Assembly (NCBI GenBank): GCA_937870915.1
Contig: CALMZQ010000219.1
Coordinates: 1 to 64,000 of the forward strand
Length of the DNA stretch: 64,000 nucleotides
Direction: 5' to 3'
Source: an uncultured Ignavibacteria bacterium
GTDB lineage: Bacteria; Bacteroidota; Ignavibacteria; Kapaibacteriales; Kapaibacteriaceae
The notes beneath the pieces are model-generated. The model made no database searches, was not told where the DNA came from, and saw nothing but the letters and a program-made list of their open reading frames with translations. Positions within the stretch are counted from its first letter, which is position 1. Every line of letters starts with the position of its first letter. Positions 29,998-38,535 of the stretch are shown here, piece by piece. A program made the position numbers and the translations under genes.

Positions 29998-31470
29998 TCA
30001 ATAGTTATCGATCTGCGCACGTTGCAGCTTTCCGCTGAAGTCAACGTAGACCGTTTTCCATTCCGTGAAGATGTCGAACACTGTCCAGCCCCCTTCACGA
30101 TGTCCATTACCTGTGCCCTTGATGCCACCGAACGGCATGTGTGCTTCTGCACCGATTGTTGGTGCGTTGATATAGGTAATACCGGCCTCGATATCACGGA
30201 TGGCGGTGAAGGCAGCGTTCACATCGCGTGTGTAGATGCTAGAGGAGAGACCGTAGGCAGAGTCGTTTGCAAGTTCGAGGGCGTGTTCGAACGACGTGGC
30301 TTTTGCAACACTCAGGACAGGACCGAAGATCTCTTCTTGGAAGATGCGATCTGTGCGTTCCACATCGGTGAAGATGGTTGGTTTCACGAAGAAGCCGTTT
30401 GCCTTTGATCCGTCAACATCACGTTCGCCGCCAAGTACGCACGTGGCTTCTCCCTTACCGATCTCGATGTAGGACAGGATTTTATCGAGCTGACGTTGGT
30501 TGATCACAGGTCCCACCTGAGCATCGGCATTGGAGAGACCGTTACCAAGGATCAACTCGGATGATTGTTTCACTAGTTCAGCGATGAATATATCGTGGAT
30601 GGCTTCGTGCAGGATGAGTCGGGATGTTGCTGTGCAGCGTTGACCTGTTGTTCCAAACGCACCCCAAAGCACGCCGTGGAGAGCGAGGTCCATATCGGCA
30701 TCCGGCATCACGATCTGGGCATTCTTCCCGCCCATTTCAAGCGAGACCTTTTTGTTGAGAGCACCACATCGAGCAGCGATGGCATTGCCCGTTGTTGTTG
30801 AGCCTGTAAAGCCCACCACACGTACGTCCGGATGTTCAACAATAGCAGAGCCGGCTTCTCCATTTCCATGGATCACATTGAACACACCGGCGGGGAGTCC
30901 GGCTTCTTGCAAGATCTCCGCAAAGATGTTCGCGCTGTGTGGTGAATCATCGCTAGGTTTAAACACCACCGTATTCCCGCAGGCCAATGCCGGAATGATC
31001 TTCCACGACGGAACGGCGATAGGGAAGTTCCATGCAGTGATGATCCCGCAGACACCGATCGGCATACGGAAGGACATGTTCATCTTGTTATTCATCTCGG
31101 AGGGGGCGTTGTAGCCAAACAACCTCCTTGTTTCCGTAGCGGCGTAGTAACACGTGTCGATCGCCTCTTGGATATCACCCTTCGTTTCAGCGAGCGTTTT
31201 TCCCATTTCCCGCGTCATGATCGCAGCAAGTTCATCTTTCCTGCGCGTGAAGATGTCGCCTGCAACACGTAGAATATCTCCGCGTTTCGGTGCCGGAAGA
31301 AGGCGCCACTGCTTGTAGGCAACAGAAGCAGCATCAACTGCAGCTGCAACATCATCAGCCGACGAAAGCGGAAACGCCCCGATCACATCTGTGGCGTCGG
31401 CCGGATTCAGGTTGTTGAATGTGCGTCCGGTAGAGGATGGAAGCCATTGATTTGAGACGAAGTTCTTCAT
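29998..31470 (-). CDS. Aldehyde dehydrogenase (NAD(P)-dependent)
   Basis: Oxidises an aldehyde to a carboxylate with NAD(P). All family motifs are present in 490 residues: nucleotide-binding VGFTGSTTTGNAI, the catalytic Glu in SLEMGGKNAQ, and the nucleophile Cys in GTTGQRCTATSR; EEIFGPVLSV follows. The tail (GIKGTGNGHREGG, then TVYVDFSGKLQRAQIDNY) is like the ALDH7-like or succinate/alpha-ketoglutarate semialdehyde branch, but substrate cannot be fixed. The gene is flanked on both sides by GTTAC-type octamer arrays. No partner pathway gene is adjacent. Confidence 0.93.
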   Translation of the reverse strand: MKNFVSNQWLPSSTGRTFNNLNPADATDVIGAFPLSSADDVAAAVDAASVAYKQWRLLPAPKRGDILRVAGDIFTRRKDELAAIMTREMGKTLAETKGDIQEAIDTCYYAATETRRLFGYNAPSEMNNKMNMSFRMPIGVCGIITAWNFPIAVPSWKIIPALACGNTVVFKPSDDSPHSANIFAEILQEAGLPAGVFNVIHGNGEAGSAIVEHPDVRVVGFTGSTTTGNAIAARCGALNKKVSLEMGGKNAQIVMPDADMDLALHGVLWGAFGTTGQRCTATSRLILHEAIHDIFIAELVKQSSELILGNGLSNADAQVGPVINQRQLDKILSYIEIGKGEATCVLGGERDVDGSKANGFFVKPTIFTDVERTDRIFQEEIFGPVLSVAKATSFEHALELANDSAYGLSSSIYTRDVNAAFTAIRDIEAGITYINAPTIGAEAHMPFGGIKGTGNGHREGGWTVFDIFTEWKTVYVDFSGKLQRAQIDNY

Positions 31471-31527
31471 AGTTACAGAGTTACGGAGTTACGGAGATAC
31501 GGAGATACGGAGATACGGTGTTACGTT
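31471..31527. repeat. Octamer array upstream of the aldehyde dehydrogenase gene
   Basis: About seven 8-bp units on the plus strand: GTTACAGA, GTTACGGA (x2), GATACGGA (x2), GATACGGT, GTTACGTT. It lies between the secreted-protein gene at 31591 and the ATG of the aldehyde dehydrogenase, touching that ATG. It differs from the other arrays by lying about 65 bp after a stop rather than at it. Confidence 0.8.
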
Positions 31528-31590
31528 CTCTTTCTCTGTGGAGGCACAAAGATCGTGAAAAGGACATTGTGGAACTCCGAGCTCTACATG

Positions 31591-32931
31591 CTACATCGCA
31601 AGAATGGTGATAAGCCCCGTATCGAACTTTAGAATGTACAGTCCTGGGGGTTGGGGAAGTGATACCGTTGTTCCGGTGCCTTCCTTACATATGCGACCGA
31701 GGGCGTCGAGTACGGTCCAAGAAGGTGTATCTGAGGTAGAGGCATGTTTGGTGAGATCGATGCTTCTCGAGGTTGTAGCGAAGCGTTCGGTATGCAGTGT
31801 TAGTGTGTTGTCATCAACAGAGGTAGTTGCATCGAACTCAAAGAAGAAGACCCCGCTATTTGAGCCTATGAGCCATTCTGTGGATGATGTGCGATGCACG
31901 GAATAGAAACTTGGAACCCATGGTAGATCAGTGATCTGGTCCATAATGCGATAGGTGGACACGGAATTCTCGCGGACTACGTGGACTGTGCCATCGCCTA
32001 CAACCAAAGCAAGGGTGTCGCCACTCCATCCACCACGAGCGGATCGGCTATCAATGATGTGTCGCGTAGACGTTTGGGTTCGGCGATCATATCGTACGTA
32101 ACAGGCTGGGTTAAATACTCCCTCCATTTGCGTAGCACCATAGAATACGTATACCACGTGTTGACCAACTCGGACGATAACCGGTGATTGGTATCCGGAG
32201 GTGAGTCCGGCAGGGGGCGGAATAGTGTGTACATCGCCATCAGATTCCACTTCAAACATCAGTGATTGATTAGCAGAGCCACGATACGTACTGAGGTAGG
32301 TCGTTCCATCAGGCATGGTTGCACCAGGCATGTACATATCAGAGCTTCCAAGTTCTGCTTCGGTCTCTATCTCGTTAAACATCAAACCATTGAGGTAGCC
32401 AAGGTGGACCTTTGCTGAGTCGATTAATGTCCCTATGGTTCCGTTTGATGTATCCCGATGTAGTACGATGTAGCTAAAAGCAGTTGCAAGAATCTGCCCG
32501 TTCGGCAATGGATTCAGCGATGATATAATCATTTCCCGACTGCCTCTCTGTATGCCCTCGCTCTCCCACATACCCCAGGCGCTTGACAAGTACGTTGCTT
32601 GGCGCGAAGCGAGATACATAGTGTCTCGTAGTATAAGCGTCTGTGCATACCCCATTCTTGTAGTTGGTAACACAGCTCCTGCACCCGTGATGGATGAACA
32701 GGTGAGAGAGTCAGGTGTTCGTAAAAATCTATGTACAGATACAGGAGCAGAAAGGTCGTACTGCGCGTAAGCATAGAACTCAGGTCCGTCTTCTGATCTG
32801 ATCACGGAGGAGAATCCACTGCGCGTACACAAGGTAGAGTCCTTGTAAACGGTAAATCGTTGCGCCAACACGTCAATACATGATGCAGTAGCAAGAACGA
32901 TAAGGAGGACGAGGCGAATACCTGTAAGCAT
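31591..32931 (-). CDS. Secreted protein with T9SS-like C-terminal domain
   Basis: 446-residue exported protein of unknown function. The ATG at 32931 is preferred (AAGGGGT 7 bp upstream; signal peptide MLTGIRLVLLIVLATASCIDVLAQ). The body shows irregular beta-propeller-like repeats with Gly-Gly and aromatic residues (QSPVIVRVGQHVVYVFYGA, GGWSGDTLALVVGDGTVHV). The C-terminal 80 residues (SWTVLDALGRICKEG ... LPQPPGLYILKF) match the T9SS type A sorting-domain pattern. The stop codon lies in ATGTAG, which is repeated once directly after it. Confidence 0.74.
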   Translation of the reverse strand: MLTGIRLVLLIVLATASCIDVLAQRFTVYKDSTLCTRSGFSSVIRSEDGPEFYAYAQYDLSAPVSVHRFLRTPDSLTCSSITGAGAVLPTTRMGYAQTLILRDTMYLASRQATYLSSAWGMWESEGIQRGSREMIISSLNPLPNGQILATAFSYIVLHRDTSNGTIGTLIDSAKVHLGYLNGLMFNEIETEAELGSSDMYMPGATMPDGTTYLSTYRGSANQSLMFEVESDGDVHTIPPPAGLTSGYQSPVIVRVGQHVVYVFYGATQMEGVFNPACYVRYDRRTQTSTRHIIDSRSARGGWSGDTLALVVGDGTVHVVRENSVSTYRIMDQITDLPWVPSFYSVHRTSSTEWLIGSNSGVFFFEFDATTSVDDNTLTLHTERFATTSRSIDLTKHASTSDTPSWTVLDALGRICKEGTGTTVSLPQPPGLYILKFDTGLITILAM

Positions 32932-33018
32932 TGTATACCCCTTATTTGTGGTGACCGATGTCACGAACATACGGCCTGAAAGCACAAAGACGTGTTGACC
33001 CATTTTCACACGTTCTGA

Positions 33019-33288
33019 GTGATCAAAGTGCCTACCATTTCAGTATTTTTCGGAATCGTGATCACGATGTTTTGGGAAGACCATAACGCGCCGCACATCC
33101 ATGCGTTTTATGGCGAACATTCAGCTTCGATCATGATAGAGTCGGCAGAGATATCCGCCGGTGCGTTACCACCTCGAGTGACGAAGTTAGTCAGGGAATG
33201 GATAGAGCTCCACCGAGAGGAATTGAGGGAGAACTGGGATCTATGCCGAAGGCATGAGAATCCAAAGCGCATTCCTCCTCTAACGTAA
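33019..33288 (+). CDS. DUF4160 protein (probable toxin-antitoxin-like partner)
   Basis: 89-residue protein of the DUF4160 family. The GTG start gives MIKVPTISVFFGIVITMFWEDHNAPHIHA; the run FWEDHNAPHIHAFYGEH and the tail RENWDLCRRHENPKRIPPL are typical. The next gene, a DUF2442 protein, begins nine bases after the stop. This pair is recurrent in bacteria and is suspected to be a toxin-antitoxin module, but I cannot say which member is the toxin. Location between a secreted-protein gene and def suggests a mobile small module. Confidence 0.8.
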   Translation: MIKVPTISVFFGIVITMFWEDHNAPHIHAFYGEHSASIMIESAEISAGALPPRVTKLVREWIELHREELRENWDLCRRHENPKRIPPLT

Positions 33289-33297
33289 GGTCATACA

Positions 33298-33570
33298 ATG
33301 TATACGGTAGAACCATGGATCGTAACCGGTGTCCGACCGCTCATGGGCAGAACATTGGAAGTAGAGTTCCGGGACGGAACAACGGGATCAGTCGATCTGC
33401 AAGAGCTGATCTACAGCAGCGATGCCGGAGTCTTTGAAGCGTTGCGTGATGATGACGAGTTCGCTCGTGTCTTCATAGAGCACGGGGCCGTTACGTGGCC
33501 ATGCGGAGTTGATCTAGCGCCGGACGGGATGTGGGCGGAGATAACGGGGAAAGACCCCTTTGAAGTATGA
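33298..33570 (+). CDS. DUF2442 protein (partner of DUF4160)
   Basis: 90-residue protein with the DUF2442 layout: VTGVRPLMGRTLEVEFRDGTTGSVDLQELI, then FARVFIEHGAVTWPCGVDLAPDGMW. It follows the DUF4160 gene by nine bases and is likely co-transcribed. The family is often linked to toxin-antitoxin pairs; function unknown. The TGA stop lies inside the first unit (GTATGACA) of a long octamer array. Confidence 0.8.
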   Translation: MYTVEPWIVTGVRPLMGRTLEVEFRDGTTGSVDLQELIYSSDAGVFEALRDDDEFARVFIEHGAVTWPCGVDLAPDGMWAEITGKDPFEV

Positions 33571-33692
33571 CATCATTACGTTATGACGTTATGACGTTAT
33601 GAGATTATGACGTTATGACATTATGACGTTATGACGTAATCGTGTCATACTGTCATAATGGTCATAATCGTCATATCGTCATACCGTCACAA
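33565..33692. repeat. Double octamer array (TTATGACG / CGTCATAA) between convergent genes
   Basis: The left half reads GTATGACA, TCATTACG, then about seven units of TTATGACG or a close variant; the right half reads units of CGTCATAA type. Read on the minus strand the right half starts TTGTGACG, GTATGACG, ATATGACG, and the first of these holds the TGA stop of def. The left half starts with the TGA of the DUF2442 gene. The two halves can fold into a stem of roughly 50-60 bp. Confidence 0.9.
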
Positions 33693-34232
33693 TCGAAAGA
33701 TTTCATATTCCGGCTCTATATCGCCCCTTGCAATACGTTTGAGTTTGCCTTGGGCTAGAGTGCGTCTGATAGGAGAGAGGCGTTCGTAGAAGTAGATGCC
33801 GTTGAGATGGTCGATCTCATGTTGCATTACGCGTGAGAGGAGTCCGCCTACTTCCATTCGTTGTTCCTTCATGTGACGGTCCAGGAAGCGGACTTGAATC
33901 TCGCTTGGACGGATCACAACATCCCGAAAGTCCGGAAGACTTAGGCAGCCTTCTTCGAATTCCTCTTCGTTATCAGAGAAGGCTTCGATTACTGGATTGA
34001 TAAGAACGAGTGGACCTTCTGCGTCATCGTCTTCTTCAACATCGGAGATATCGATAACGGTAAGGGAGAGCCCCTTACCAACTTGATTTGCTGCAAGGCC
34101 GATGCCGTTGGCATTGTACATCGTTGCAAACATATCATCGATCAACGCGTTGAGTTCATCACTCAGATCGGGGATCTCGATGGTTCGTTGTTTGAGGACG
34201 GGGTGGTTATATGTGTAGACGGGGAGGATCAT
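33687..34232 (-). CDS. def: Peptide deformylase
   Basis: Removes the formyl group from the N-terminal methionine of new proteins. All three metal-site motifs are present: GIGLAANQVG, EGCLSLP with the Cys ligand, and QHEIDHLNG with the two His ligands and catalytic Glu. Length (181 aa) is normal. The start codon overlaps the stop of the upstream HAD hydrolase gene by 4 bp (ATGA). The TGA stop lies inside the first unit of the minus-strand octamer array. Confidence 0.97.
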   Translation of the reverse strand: MILPVYTYNHPVLKQRTIEIPDLSDELNALIDDMFATMYNANGIGLAANQVGKGLSLTVIDISDVEEDDDAEGPLVLINPVIEAFSDNEEEFEEGCLSLPDFRDVVIRPSEIQVRFLDRHMKEQRMEVGGLLSRVMQHEIDHLNGIYFYERLSPIRRTLAQGKLKRIARGDIEPEYEIFRL

Positions 34233-34900
34233 GCAACGATATCGAGGAGCTGTTTGATATCCTCGAGGACATAGTCCACATCCTTGAGGTCTTGGTTTCC
34301 AAAAGAATCACCGTATTGCGCAAAGGCAGTCTTCATCCCGGCATTTCGTGCACCGAGCATATCGCGTTCTGCCCAGTCACCAACCATGATGGCATTTTCC
34401 GGGGCTACATCCAATCTGCTCAGTACGGTCTTGAATGGTAGGGGGCTTGGCTTGCGCTCGCCTGTATCGTCAAAGGTCACAACCACATCGAAGAAATGGT
34501 GGTAGTTAATAAAGCACAGTCGAAGCCATGCTTCGCGTGTAGGTGCATCACTGAGGATGCCAAGCTTGATCCCTCTCCGATTGAGCTGCATAAGAGTTGC
34601 CGTTACATGCGGATACGGCTTGAGTGCTGCTTCGCGTGCTCTGCGGTAGGCGATGATGCCGGCAGAAATGATACGCGGATCTACGTGACCTAACACGTCC
34701 GTAAGGAGTCGGTCGAAGACCTGTTGGTACTCAATCCCTAACTCCTTGTAAATGCTGTCGATATGCTCCTTCACCTGATCATACGTCAGGTTCAGGCCGG
34801 CATCCATCATGGCGCCGATCGCAGCATCCACAGCCTGACGTTTCATGGCCATGAAGTCCACAAGCGTGTTGTCGAGGTCGAATACAACGGCTTTAATCAT
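34229..34900 (-). CDS. HAD-superfamily hydrolase (HAD-IA, phosphatase-like)
   Basis: Probable small-molecule phosphatase. The ATG at 34900 gives MIKAVVFDLDNTLVDF directly at motif I (DLDNT); the sequence upstream to 34939 looks non-coding. Motif II is ILSDAP, motif III the Lys in GERKPSPLPF, motif IV VGDWAERDMLGARNAGM. A helical cap domain lies between residues 15 and 80. Its end overlaps the start of def by 4 bp, so the two genes are likely one transcript. Substrate is not predictable. Confidence 0.87.
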   Translation of the reverse strand: MIKAVVFDLDNTLVDFMAMKRQAVDAAIGAMMDAGLNLTYDQVKEHIDSIYKELGIEYQQVFDRLLTDVLGHVDPRIISAGIIAYRRAREAALKPYPHVTATLMQLNRRGIKLGILSDAPTREAWLRLCFINYHHFFDVVVTFDDTGERKPSPLPFKTVLSRLDVAPENAIMVGDWAERDMLGARNAGMKTAFAQYGDSFGNQDLKDVDYVLEDIKQLLDIVA

Positions 34901-34966
34901 AGCGCAAGATACGTACACGTCACGTTTCGACCCTCCCAATACACTCTATACTAGTTCAAAGAAGCA

Positions 34967-34998
34967 GTTGTGAACAGGTAAAGAATGTATTACCTTTG
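34967..34998 (+). promoter_or_regulatory. Promoter of hicAB (Bacteroidota -33/-7 type)
   Basis: TTG at 34968-34970 and TACCTTTG at 34991-34998 are separated by 20 bp, matching the TTTG/TAnnTTTG consensus and spacing. The hicA ATG follows 10 bp after the -7 box. It is the best-supported promoter in the window. Confidence 0.6.
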
Positions 34999-35008
34999 TA
35001 AGTCGGTC

Positions 35009-35209
35009 ATGTCCTTCAACGATGTATTACGAATCTTGCTGCGTGATGGTTGGTATGAGGTGCGACATACGGGGGGACACATGAAGCTGCGTCATCCGAC
35101 CAAGAACGGTCAGATCGTCCTTCCCCGACACGGAAAACGTGAGATTGGCAAAGGTCTCTTACAACGTATTCTAAAAGATGCCAACATTGTGACAAAGGGT
35201 GATGCATGA
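35009..35209 (+). CDS. hicA: HicA-type toxin (mRNA interferase family)
   Basis: 66-residue YcfA/HicA fold protein with a double-stranded RNA-binding-like core. The ATG at 35009 gives MSFNDVLRILLRDGWYEVRHTGG; the segment GGHMKLRHP carries the catalytic His, and the tail LPRHGKREIGKGLLQRILKDANI is typical. The family cleaves mRNA in a translation-independent way. The stop overlaps the hicB start (ATGA). An ATG at 34985 overlaps the promoter and is not used here. Confidence 0.85.
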   Translation: MSFNDVLRILLRDGWYEVRHTGGHMKLRHPTKNGQIVLPRHGKREIGKGLLQRILKDANIVTKGDA

Positions 35210-35586
35210 AACCTTACACGTTTATCGTTGAGAGAACAAACACGGGATATTCGGGGTTTTGCGAGGAATATGCTGTCTATACGGCCGCAGATGATGTGTT
35301 ATCCCTACGCAAGAATGCAGTTGAGGCACTCGAGCTGTATTTCAGTGAAGAGCCACGCGTGATCAAACCACAACAGATCGGACTTCAACTAGAATTGACG
35401 CAATTGTTCGCTTTCTACAACGTGATCAACTCAAGCGCCTTTGCCCGTCGTATCGGAATGAACGAAAGTCTATTGGCACAATATGTACTCGGTCTCAAAC
35501 GCCCGAGTGAAAAACAAACACGTCGCATTGTTCAAGGACTTCGAGATCTCGGGGCCGAACTCCTGAAGCTCGACGTAACCCCGTAA
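35206..35586 (+). CDS. hicB: HicB-type antitoxin with C-terminal helix-turn-helix
   Basis: 126-residue partner of HicA. The N-terminal half (YTFIVERTNTGYSGFCEEYAVYTAADDVLSLRKNAVEALELYF) is the partly degenerate RNase H-like HicB fold; the C-terminal part (FARRIGMNESLLAQYVLGLKRPSEKQTRRIVQGL) is a Cro/C1-type DNA-binding domain, so it likely represses its own promoter. The final codons GTA ACC CCG TAA lie inside an octamer array (ACGTAACC, CCGTAACC, TCGTAACT, CCGTAATT). Confidence 0.85.
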   Translation: MKPYTFIVERTNTGYSGFCEEYAVYTAADDVLSLRKNAVEALELYFSEEPRVIKPQQIGLQLELTQLFAFYNVINSSAFARRIGMNESLLAQYVLGLKRPSEKQTRRIVQGLRDLGAELLKLDVTP

Positions 35587-35603
35587 CCTCGTAACTCCGT
35601 AAT
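35578..35603 (+). repeat. Short stop-anchored octamer array (CGTAACNN) at the hicB end
   Basis: Three to four units (ACGTAACC, CCGTAACC, TCGTAACT, CCGTAATT). The stop TAA of hicB is in the second unit, so the repeat begins inside the coding region. Confidence 0.65.
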
Positions 35604-35611
35604 TTCCCCAC

Positions 35612-36064
35612 ATGACACTTACAGAAAACATCGTTGAGCAGATCAAGACTGCCATGAAATCTGGCGACAAGATTCGCCTGGAAACACTTCGCTCGTTGCG
35701 AGCGGGAATCCTTGAGTTTGAAAAGAGCGGCATTGGACGCGAAATGACGCCGGATGATGAGTTCAAGATCTTGAATTCGGCGGCCAAGAAGCGCAAGGAT
35801 TCCATTGAACAATTCGAAGCGGTTGGATATACGGACCGTGCGAATACGGAACGCACAGAGCTTGCGATTATCATGGAGTTCCTTCCGGCACAGATGTCGG
35901 AGGATGAAGTGCGTGCTGCGGTGAAAGAGCTCGCTGCTTCGATCGGTGCAACACAACAAAGTGACTTCGGAAAGCTCATGGGCGCGGCAACAAAGGCGCT
36001 GAAAGGCAAGGCTGATGGATCGTTGATCCAAGCCATTGCCAAACAGCTTTTGAGCGGTACCTGA
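35612..36064 (+). CDS. yqeY: GatB/YqeY-domain protein
   Basis: 150-residue protein of the GatB/YqeY family, related to the tail domain of the tRNA amidotransferase subunit GatB; a free-standing role in tRNA metabolism is suspected but not proven. Family segments ENIVEQIKTAMKSGDKIRLETLRSLRAGI, DDEFKILNSAAKKRKDSIEQF and MEFLPAQMSEDE are clear. It ends 2 bp before mutS2, a neighbour also seen in other bacteria. Confidence 0.92.
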   Translation: MTLTENIVEQIKTAMKSGDKIRLETLRSLRAGILEFEKSGIGREMTPDDEFKILNSAAKKRKDSIEQFEAVGYTDRANTERTELAIIMEFLPAQMSEDEVRAAVKELAASIGATQQSDFGKLMGAATKALKGKADGSLIQAIAKQLLSGT

Positions 36065-36066
36065 AG

Positions 36067-38448
36067 ATGATCACATCGGAACGTGAACTGCTGGAAACGG
36101 CTCTCGAAGAACTAGAGTTTCCGCGCGTACTCGAGGCGATCGCTCGTAATTGTGTGTCTGATGCGGGATCAGAGCGGATGTTGCAACTGCGTCCTTCAAT
36201 GGATGCAGAGATACTGCGGGCCGACCTCGATCGCGTTGGTGAGATCCTTGATATGATCGCAATGGGAGAAACCATCCCGTTCGGTCGCATGTCGGATGTA
36301 AGGGGGCTCCTGTCTCGCACCCGCATCGAGGGTAACTTCCTCTCCGCGCCGGACATGCTTAAGGTACTGGAGGCTCTCCAGACATCACGGAACTTGAAGT
36401 CGTACTTCCGAGAACGTCACGCCCGCTGCGAGCAGGTGCTTGCGTTCTGTGAGCCCCTTGTCGAAGATCGTGTCCTTGAAAAACATATCACCGACGCCAT
36501 CGATGATACCGGCAACGTTCGAGATAATGCAAGCAGAGAACTGCTAAACATCCGCCGAGAGATCCATGAGCTCAGTGCCCGGCTGCGACTCAGACTTCAG
36601 CGTATGCTGAAGAAGTTCGGTGAAGAAGAGCTGCTGCAGGAGGATTTCATCACACAGCGCGACGGACGATTCGTTCTACCGTTGCGCGTTGAAACAAAAC
36701 GCAGCGTAGAAGGCATCATCCACGGCGTATCGGCATCGGGTCAGACCGTGTTTATGGAGCCCGCCGAAACCTACGAGATGAATAACGATCTCGCCATTCT
36801 CAACGGACGTGAACAGCGAGAGATCATTCGCATCCTCACCACCATCACGAGTGAGGTTGGTGCTGTGTCGTATGGTATTGAGTCGGCTGTGGCGGTCCTA
36901 ACGGAACTCGATACAATCCTAGCACGCGCCCGTTTCGCCCTAGACCATGGCGGCATCAAGCCTGTGATCGTCGATGATGAAGAGATTGAGCTGACGAATG
37001 TGTATCACCCCATTCTTGCCATCAACGCGAAACGCACGCGCGATGTGGTGATACCTCTAAGTGTGCGGTTTGATGCAACAACCCGCGGCATCCTTATCTC
37101 CGGACCCAATGCTGGTGGGAAGACCGTTGCGATGAAAGCCATCGGACTCACAATGTCGATGGCAATGAGCGGCATCTTTCCTCTAGGCATGTGTTCGATG
37201 CGACCTCGCAGAATCACCACGGCCATTGGCGACCATCAGAGCATCGAGTCGAACCTCTCTACCTTCTCATCACAGATCATCCGACTTCGCGATGTACTCT
37301 CACATTGCGACGGTAACGCCCTTGTCCTGATCGATGAGATCTGTGCCGGTACTGATCCGGCGGAAGGGGGCGCCTTGGCTGCCGGGATCCTCGACTCCCT
37401 CATTGAGCGTGGTGCATGTTTTGTTGTAACCACTCACCAGTCCTCGCTCAAACAATACGCTCTCACGCGTTCATCGATCACTAACGCATCGTTGGAATTT
37501 GATGATCAAAAGATGCAACCAACGTTCCGGTTTCTGTATGGTGTGCCGGGGAACTCCTATGCGTTTCATCTAGCAAAGGCCGTTGGATTGCCCGACATCG
37601 TCATTGAACGTGCCACCGGCTATCTTGGCGACCGTCACGGCGAACTTGAGAAGAGCATCAACGCGATGCAGCAGTTTCGTAGCGAGGCAGAGGCTGCCCA
37701 TCGCGCAGCTGCCGAAGAACACGCAAAGGCCGAACGCATTCGCAAAGACTACGAAGAACGTCTCGCAGCTGTGAAACAGAAACGTAGCAGTGTGGTGGAA
37801 GATGCCCGCGAAGAAGCACGCGAGATCCTGCGTAAGGCAAACGCTCTTGTAGAGAACACCATTCGCGAGGTCCGTGAGCAGCAGAAATCCGCTGCCGAGA
37901 TCAAACGCGAGTTCGAGTCCGGCAGGTCCGCTTTATCGTCCGAAACATCCACAACCTCTACGCCGGAAGGTTCGCACGAACAATCACCCCGTAAGGGAGC
38001 AATGAATCCCGGATCAACGGTCACCGTCCGCGGTACCACATCTTCCGGCACCATCATCAGCATCGACGAGAAGAGCACAACCGCCATGATCGACGTCAAC
38101 GGCATTAAGTTCAAGGTGCCCCTTGACCAACTCGAACATGGGGGTCAGCCTGCACCCAAGGAACGACGTCGCGAGGCAAGTGTGGTGGACCATCTCAAGC
38201 TCGACTCCAGCACGTCACTCGATCTGCGTGGCCTGCGCGCCGATGAAGGACTGCGCGCCCTCGAAGATTTCATCAACGACGGAATCCTTGGCACACTTAC
38301 TCACGCTACCATCATCCACGGCAAGGGCACCGGCGCCATGCGCAAGGTTGTGCACGAATACCTCCACGAACATCCGCAGATCAAATCATGGCGCATCGGT
38401 ACCATCCATGAAGGGGGCGACGGGATAACGGTGGTGGAGTTTCGTTAG
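36067..38448 (+). CDS. mutS2: Endonuclease MutS2 (MutS-like ATPase with Smr domain)
   Basis: 793-residue MutS paralogue, known to suppress recombination and, in some bacteria, to act on stalled ribosomes. The ATPase has Walker A GPNAGGKT near residue 346 and Walker B ALVLIDEICAGTDP. A long coiled coil follows, and the C-terminal Smr nuclease domain starts at LDLRGLRADEGL (about residue 718), with HGKGTGAMRKV. Its stop codon TAG lies inside the first unit (GTTAGATG) of an octamer array. Confidence 0.96.
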   Translation: MITSERELLETALEELEFPRVLEAIARNCVSDAGSERMLQLRPSMDAEILRADLDRVGEILDMIAMGETIPFGRMSDVRGLLSRTRIEGNFLSAPDMLKVLEALQTSRNLKSYFRERHARCEQVLAFCEPLVEDRVLEKHITDAIDDTGNVRDNASRELLNIRREIHELSARLRLRLQRMLKKFGEEELLQEDFITQRDGRFVLPLRVETKRSVEGIIHGVSASGQTVFMEPAETYEMNNDLAILNGREQREIIRILTTITSEVGAVSYGIESAVAVLTELDTILARARFALDHGGIKPVIVDDEEIELTNVYHPILAINAKRTRDVVIPLSVRFDATTRGILISGPNAGGKTVAMKAIGLTMSMAMSGIFPLGMCSMRPRRITTAIGDHQSIESNLSTFSSQIIRLRDVLSHCDGNALVLIDEICAGTDPAEGGALAAGILDSLIERGACFVVTTHQSSLKQYALTRSSITNASLEFDDQKMQPTFRFLYGVPGNSYAFHLAKAVGLPDIVIERATGYLGDRHGELEKSINAMQQFRSEAEAAHRAAAEEHAKAERIRKDYEERLAAVKQKRSSVVEDAREEAREILRKANALVENTIREVREQQKSAAEIKREFESGRSALSSETSTTSTPEGSHEQSPRKGAMNPGSTVTVRGTTSSGTIISIDEKSTTAMIDVNGIKFKVPLDQLEHGGQPAPKERRREASVVDHLKLDSSTSLDLRGLRADEGLRALEDFINDGILGTLTHATIIHGKGTGAMRKVVHEYLHEHPQIKSWRIGTIHEGGDGITVVEFR

Positions 38449-38508
38449 ATGGTTAGATTGTTAGAGTGCTAGAATGTTAGATTGTTAGAGTGCTAGATTG
38501 TTAGAGTG
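38444..38508 (+). repeat. Stop-anchored octamer array (GTTAGANT family) at the mutS2 end
   Basis: Eight units in perfect 8-bp phase: GTTAGATG, GTTAGATT, GTTAGAGT, GCTAGAAT, GTTAGATT, GTTAGAGT, GCTAGATT, GTTAGAGT. The first holds the mutS2 stop TAG, and every unit carries TAG. No inverted half. The same unit types recur after mnmA. Confidence 0.92.
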
Positions 38509-38535
38509 TATTCATTGATGTTTAACGAGGTGAGG

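Noticed and set aside
33565-33692. Octamer arrays as CRISPR
   Set aside because: Units are 7-9 bp and directly adjoining, without spacers; no cas genes nearby.
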